Shown one piece after another: positions 60,012-64,000 of a stretch of 64,000 nt of DNA. The notes below the pieces were generated by a model that worked only from the letters and a program-made list of their open reading frames with translations, ran no database searches and was not told where the DNA came from. Location: NCBI GenBank assembly GCA_937871805.1, contig CALMQB010000002.1, forward strand, positions 62,001 through 126,000, in the 5' to 3' direction. Source of the DNA: an uncultured Candidatus Saccharibacteria bacterium. GTDB lineage: Bacteria; Patescibacteriota; Saccharimonadia; Saccharimonadales; HK-STAS-PATE-42. A program made the translations under genes and the position numbers. The stretch's first letter is position 1; every line of letters begins with the position of its first letter.

Positions 60012-60569
60012 TTACTTAACGTTGATGAGTTCGATGTCAAAGATGAGATCAGAGTCTGGTGCGATTCCCTGAGTACCCTGTGGTCCGTAAGCTTTGTCTG
60101 AAGGAATTATTAAGCGACGCTTACCTCCGACTTTCATGCCAGGGATTCCTTCTACCCATCCTTGGATGAGTGAACCTGCTGCAAGTTTAAATTCTACGCC
60201 ATCAGAATTGCTATCAAAGATAGTTCCATCTTTAGCGAGTGCTCCTTTGTATTTAACTTTGATTGTGTCACCCTCTTTGGCTTCGGTGCCTGTTCCTGTT
60301 GTTGAATCAATTATTTGCATTGCGGTGATGTCTCCTTCTTGTTTTAAATTTGGGTCGACTTCTGGCACTGGAGCATTTGCTTCAGCATCTGCTTGCTGTT
60401 TTTGCAAGTCTTCAATTTGCTTTTGAACATCAGCTTGGTCATTTGCCTTCTTATCTCTGTTCATTAATGGTGCTACAAATCCGGCGAGCAGAGATCCCGC
60501 AAAAATGAAAAGGATGACGATTGCAAAAATCTGAGTCTGTCTGTCTGGTTTAGTATCTTTTTTTTGCAT
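60012..60569 (-). CDS. FKBP-type peptidyl-prolyl isomerase, membrane-anchored
   Basis: 185 residues: an N-terminal membrane helix (14-34), an Asp/Gln/Ala-rich linker and an FKBP domain with KVKYKGALAKDGTIFDSN, WVEGIPGMKVGGKRRLIIP and AYGPQGTQGIAPDSDLIFDI. Likely folds exported proteins at Pro bonds. It is divergent from obg. Confidence 0.92.
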   Translation of the reverse strand: MQKKDTKPDRQTQIFAIVILFIFAGSLLAGFVAPLMNRDKKANDQADVQKQIEDLQKQQADAEANAPVPEVDPNLKQEGDITAMQIIDSTTGTGTEAKEGDTIKVKYKGALAKDGTIFDSNSDGVEFKLAAGSLIQGWVEGIPGMKVGGKRRLIIPSDKAYGPQGTQGIAPDSDLIFDIELINVK

Positions 60570-60710
60570 TATTCTTAAACTTAACTTAATTAAACTTCTT
60601 TATTAACAAATGCAGATTATAGCAGATGCTGATTTTTGAGAAACATGCGAGGAAGAGACTCCGAGTTCAAGTTATTAATACGTTTAACTGTTATAATTAA
60701 GACCTAGATT

Positions 60711-62033
60711 ATGAATTTTATTGACCAAACTTTAATTATTGCCAAAGCTGGAAATGGTGGAGATGGGATTGTTGCTTTCCGAAAAGAAAAGTACGTTGAT
60801 AAAGGTGGCCCAAACGGAGGAGATGGTGGCCACGGTGGGGATGTAATCCTAAAAGGAGATTCGAATATCAACACTCTTCAAAACTTAAGGTTTAAGCAAG
60901 TCTTTGCGGCTAAGCCTGGAGGTGGTGGTGCTAAACAAGATATGCACGGCGCAGATGGTGAAGATCGTGTAATTAGAGTGCCGGTTGGAACTCAGATTTA
61001 TGTTGGCGATGAAGAGAATAAGAAAATGTTAATCGACATTACTGAAAGTGGCCAGCAAGAGATTGTTGCCAGAGGTGGTAGAGGTGGATTTGGTAATGCG
61101 CACTTTAAGAGTGCACAGAGGAAAGTTCCAAGAGTTGCTGAAAAGGGAGAACCAGGCGAGGAGTTAGAACTGAGCCTAGAATTAAAACTCCTGGCAGATG
61201 TTGGCCTAGTAGGGATGCCTAATGCTGGGAAGTCAACATTCTTAAGCGTCGTTACTAGAGCAAAGCCGAAGATAGCCAGCTATCCATTTACAACTCTCAA
61301 GCCTAGTCTCGGTATTGCAACTGTTGGCGACAAGGGAATTGTTATTGCTGATATTCCTGGTTTGATTGAAGGTGCCTCTGACGGGAAAGGTTTAGGAATT
61401 CAATTTTTAAAACACATAGAACGCAGTAAAGTTATTCTGCATTTGGTAGATTTTTGGTCTGAAAATCCTGCGGATGATTACCTAAAAATAAGAGCTGAAC
61501 TTAAAAATTATTCTGAACTTTTGGCTAAAAAAATGGAAGTTATTGCCCTGACTAAGACTGAGGGAATCAACGAGGGCGAGGTTAAACTTAAGATAAAGGA
61601 ATTCAAGAAAGAGGCTAAGCTCGGACCCAGAACTAAAGTCATGGCGATTTCTTCAGCAGCTGGCATCGGAACGGAAGATTTACTAAGTGAACTTAAACTA
61701 AAGCTAGATAAAAAAACTAAGCTAAGGGCTAACAAAGAAGAAGCATCCGAGACCACAACAATCAAAACTCCTTTACGTGAAAAAATGGGAATCCGAAAAC
61801 CCTGGGATATCAAAAAAGATAGTAATTATTATATTGTTTCTGGTGAAGAAATTGAGAAGTTTGCAATTCGAACAGATTTTAGTAATCCATATTCTGTAGA
61901 AAGGTTATACGATATTTTACGAAAGATGAGAATTTACGGTCGACTTCAAAGGATGGGATACTCTCCAGATGGAGATTATCGGTTAAAAATTGGCAAGAAG
62001 CTTCTACCTAGAGAAGATAGAATCTGGGATTAA
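60711..62033 (+). CDS. obg: GTPase Obg/CgtA
   Basis: Ribosome-associated GTPase needed for 50S assembly. 440 residues: Gly-rich Obg fold (1-158; GGPNGGDGGHGGDVILKG), G domain with G1 VGMPNAGKSTFLSVV, G3 ADIPGLIEG and G4-like LTKT, and a C-terminal OCT domain (about 355-440). Length and order are standard. TATAAT at 60692-60697 lies 13 nt before the ATG, giving a short leader. Confidence 0.97.
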   Translation: MNFIDQTLIIAKAGNGGDGIVAFRKEKYVDKGGPNGGDGGHGGDVILKGDSNINTLQNLRFKQVFAAKPGGGGAKQDMHGADGEDRVIRVPVGTQIYVGDEENKKMLIDITESGQQEIVARGGRGGFGNAHFKSAQRKVPRVAEKGEPGEELELSLELKLLADVGLVGMPNAGKSTFLSVVTRAKPKIASYPFTTLKPSLGIATVGDKGIVIADIPGLIEGASDGKGLGIQFLKHIERSKVILHLVDFWSENPADDYLKIRAELKNYSELLAKKMEVIALTKTEGINEGEVKLKIKEFKKEAKLGPRTKVMAISSAAGIGTEDLLSELKLKLDKKTKLRANKEEASETTTIKTPLREKMGIRKPWDIKKDSNYYIVSGEEIEKFAIRTDFSNPYSVERLYDILRKMRIYGRLQRMGYSPDGDYRLKIGKKLLPREDRIWD

Positions 62034-62052
62034 TGCAACGGGATTCAACTGA

Positions 62053-62526
62053 ATGAAAACGAAGTTAAGTTTAATCAACAGATCTTTAAACTACTTAGAG
62101 GACTTCCACCCTCAATATAGATTTAAATTGAGGTGGGTTTTAACTATTTTCATGTTAATCTTGTTTAGCTTAATTGCAGATTACGATAAGCACCTGATGC
62201 GCGTCATTCCATCTCAGGTTAATCCATTTTTCCACACAGGAAATCTTGCATCGACACCATTTGCAATCTTTGCAGGATTTATATCTGGAGTGACACTTGC
62301 ACGATTTTTTATTCGTAATGAGAAGATTTTACTAGTAATTTCTACTTCTATTGGAACGCTAGTTGGCCTGGCCGCGAATATTTATGTTGAATCTGCCTCG
62401 GGAATGCTGTCACTTAAAGAACCGAATACTGGTGACATATTTGATGTTATTTGGGGAACTTTATTCTGCTTTTTAACAATACTTTTTGTATTAAAAATTG
62501 AACCGATCAAAATTCAAAAGAAATAG
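62053..62526 (+). CDS. Hypothetical membrane protein, 157 aa
   Basis: Unrecognised protein with four hydrophobic segments (about 29-45, 70-88, 94-115, 133-150). It follows obg by 19 bp and is probably co-transcribed. A motif copy lies at its start (KLSLINRS). Function unknown. Confidence 0.6.
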   Translation: MKTKLSLINRSLNYLEDFHPQYRFKLRWVLTIFMLILFSLIADYDKHLMRVIPSQVNPFFHTGNLASTPFAIFAGFISGVTLARFFIRNEKILLVISTSIGTLVGLAANIYVESASGMLSLKEPNTGDIFDVIWGTLFCFLTILFVLKIEPIKIQKK

Positions 62527-62562
62527 TGCAAAAGTTTGGCAGGATCAGAAAGATAGCCTAAA

Positions 62563-63600
62563 TTAGGCTAGACCTAAAGTTTGGTGAACTTTTTGGATAG
62601 TTTTGTTGGCGATAAGATTTGCTTCTGCTTCACCCCTTGCCAGTACATCATAGACTTCTGCATCGCTTATCTGATTAAGTTTAAGTTGGGTCTCTTCCAA
62701 GAATTGGGAAACGACTTCTGCAACGTCTTTTTTGAGGTCTCCATATCTATCGGATCCTGAATATTTTGCTTCAACATCTTTCAGTTTTTGGTTAGTGAAG
62801 ATGGAGATAATCTGTAAGAGGTTATAGATCCCTGGTTGCTCCAGCCGATTAAGTTTAATATTGGCCATGGAATCGGTTATGGCAGACATAATCTTTTTGG
62901 TTGCGATCTCTGGAGTATCCGTAAGATCGACTGTTCCCTTTGGGTCGGTCACGGATTTACTCATTTTGTTAGTTGGTTCGGATAGAGACATGATTCGTAC
63001 TGGCTCTTCTTGCATTGCAAACTCAACCTGTTTTTTATATTCAACCGGCAAAGTGAAGATTTCTCCAAATTTAGAATTGAAGCGTTGAGCTATATCACGG
63101 GCAAGTTCGATATGTTGCCGCTGGTCTTCCCCGGTTGGGATATATGTTGCCCCGTAAAGCAGGATGTCTGCCGCCATCAAAACTGGATAATCGAAAAAGC
63201 CCGCAGTAACATCATCTCCTTTTTGTTGAGAATCTTTAAATTGAGTTTGGCGGGAGAGTTCTCCAAAGCCAGTGAAATTATTGAGCAGAACACAAAGTTC
63301 GCTATGCGCGGGAACCTTACTTTGGCGATAGACGGTGACATTTGGATCATCAAAATCAATTCCGCAAGCCATATAGAGCTTAAGATTTTGCATTGTATCC
63401 GCCCCCATCCTCTTATAATCTGTTGCGGTGTCTTTGGTGACTGTTAGGGCATGAAGATCGGGTATGAAGAGATTAAGTTTAAAGTCTGTCGAGTTATTAA
63501 CCTTCTCTTTGTAGAGTTTAGCCAATGGTAAATAAAACCCCAGATAGCTACCAATGTGTGGAGTTCCTGTGTTTTTGATTCCAGAAAGTATTGTTTGCAT
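62563..63600 (-). CDS. trpS: Tryptophanyl-tRNA synthetase
   Basis: Class I synthetase, 345 residues. The HIGH motif appears as GTPHIGSYLGFY, the KMSKS motif as NKMSKSVTDPKG, with LMAADILLYGATYIPTGEDQRQHIELARDIA and FDYPVLMA typical of TrpRS. A palindrome TAGCCTAAATTAGGCTA overlaps its stop codon and may help end transcription from both sides. Confidence 0.97.
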   Translation of the reverse strand: MQTILSGIKNTGTPHIGSYLGFYLPLAKLYKEKVNNSTDFKLNLFIPDLHALTVTKDTATDYKRMGADTMQNLKLYMACGIDFDDPNVTVYRQSKVPAHSELCVLLNNFTGFGELSRQTQFKDSQQKGDDVTAGFFDYPVLMAADILLYGATYIPTGEDQRQHIELARDIAQRFNSKFGEIFTLPVEYKKQVEFAMQEEPVRIMSLSEPTNKMSKSVTDPKGTVDLTDTPEIATKKIMSAITDSMANIKLNRLEQPGIYNLLQIISIFTNQKLKDVEAKYSGSDRYGDLKKDVAEVVSQFLEETQLKLNQISDAEVYDVLARGEAEANLIANKTIQKVHQTLGLA

Positions 63601-63634
63601 GTTATTATGTTCCTTTTGATTAAGTTAATTTTGA

Positions 63635-64000
63635 TTATACAGTAGGATGCGGGTTCGCTAGAATTAGAGGTAAAGGAGCTAGGCCAGGTCTTAGCTCCGA
63701 GCCAAACCTGTAGCCTTCGTTAAGCATACTCGTGACTCTGCTCGCATCGAAGATTATCGTGTGAGCGGATGTACCATCTGGGCTAGATTCAGACCTAAGA
63801 AGCTCTCCAATTGCTAAGAATTCCGCAAAGCTATTCTTAAGAATCCTGGATCCCAGCTCTTGTCTACTTGGCAGATCAAGGACTTCGCGAGCACTTAGAT
63901 TCTGTAAAGTTCTGGACACCTCATCTTGAAGCATCCTAGAAAGTGAACCTCCACCTTGCACTGCCTCTAGCAGCCTCTCATAAAAGTAATCCGTAAGAAC
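63635..64000 (-). CDS. Hypothetical protein (5' end outside window)
   Basis: The frame is open to the right edge, so the gene starts beyond base 64000; a GTG at 63961 is not needed. The visible 121 residues end LPLILANPHPTV and include LSRMLQDEVSRTLQNLSARE. No family is recognised. No AAACTTAA copies inside, like the other unknown genes. Confidence 0.5.
   Translation of the reverse strand, partial: VLTDYFYERLLEAVQGGGSLSRMLQDEVSRTLQNLSAREVLDLPSRQELGSRILKNSFAEFLAIGELLRSESSPDGTSAHTIIFDASRVTSMLNEGYRFGSELRPGLAPLPLILANPHPTV

Larger units (their letters stand above)
523..63480. repeat. Dispersed AAACTTAA/TTAAGTTT motif (first to last copy)
   Basis: The 8-mer AAACTTAA or its complement TTAAGTTT recurs through the whole window, often extended to TTAAACTTAA/TTAAGTTTAA. 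I counted by eye a little over 90 exact copies; at about 62 percent AT roughly 7 would be expected on both strands. Copies lie inside conserved genes (for example 3647, 6323, 17549, 46166, 61584) and between genes (7131, 16446, 28400, 54406), in both orientations. Overlapping copies form the palindrome AAACTTAAGTTT (10806, 16446, 28400). In coding DNA the motif reads as LNL, LKL, SLS or KFK. Function unknown; a DNA-uptake or other genome-wide recognition sequence is the leading idea. Confidence 0.9.

Noticed and set aside
62553-62569. Perfect palindrome TAGCCTAAATTAGGCTA at the end of trpS as a regulatory operator
   Set aside because: It sits between convergent gene ends and overlaps a stop codon, so a minor role in termination or mRNA ends is more likely than an operator.

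Overview
This window comes from a small, AT-rich bacterial genome that most resembles the Candidate Phyla Radiation (Patescibacteria), probably Saccharibacteria (TM7); that placement is inference. The reasons are compact, mostly divergent core genes, no amino-acid, nucleotide or lipid biosynthesis operons in 64 kb, single-gene surface functions (VanZ-like, OpgC-like, L,D-transpeptidase, sortase-type protein, G5/lysozyme protein) and many short proteins with no recognisable relatives. The genetic code appears standard: TGA is used as a stop (yidC) but almost never, while TAA and TAG dominate.

Layout. 1-5.4 kb: partial recG, four small unknown proteins (one a membrane-anchored HExxH protein), a VanZ-like protein, rlmH, and khpA-rpsP. 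5.4-12.7 kb: surface polysaccharide genes (GT4 glycosyltransferase, polyprenyl glycosylphosphotransferase, O-antigen ligase/polymerase) with a divergent CMP kinase, unknown small proteins and a GIY-YIG nuclease cassette bounded by repeats. 12.7-24.3 kb: Zn protease, ABC exporter, uppS, ybaB-recR-trmD, pcrA/uvrD, a response regulator, a G5/lysozyme-like secreted protein, and a cluster of small Cys-rich proteins. 24.8-38.7 kb: M1 aminopeptidase, DsbA-like protein, nusA, an NlpC/P60-like protein, sbcB, a frameshifted PNPOx-like gene, class II aldolase, L,D-transpeptidase, khpB(jag)-yidC, ruvC and a LexA-like DNA-binding protein. 38.7-49.8 kb: rplK-hydrolase-rplA, gltX, msrA, two Cys/His paralogues, typA, an rpe-like gene, a haem-type membrane protein and a PEGA protein. 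50-64 kb: DUF4367-like protein, cupredoxin/MarR cluster, tRNA-Met and tRNA-Gln, AlkD-like protein, large sortase-type surface protein, OpgC-like acyltransferase, FKBP, obg, trpS.

The strongest unexplained signal is a short motif, AAACTTAA/TTAAGTTT, of which I counted by eye a little over 90 exact copies (about 7 expected by composition), inside genes and between them and in both orientations. It is nearly absent from the islands of unknown genes. It behaves like a DNA uptake sequence or other genome-wide recognition site. Other notable signals are a GIY-YIG nuclease gene bracketed by near-identical repeats (31/32 identical as an inverted pair), REP-like palindromes in intergenic DNA, several homopolymer frameshifts (including a G9 tract), candidate leaderless promoters, and a terminator hairpin in the typA leader.
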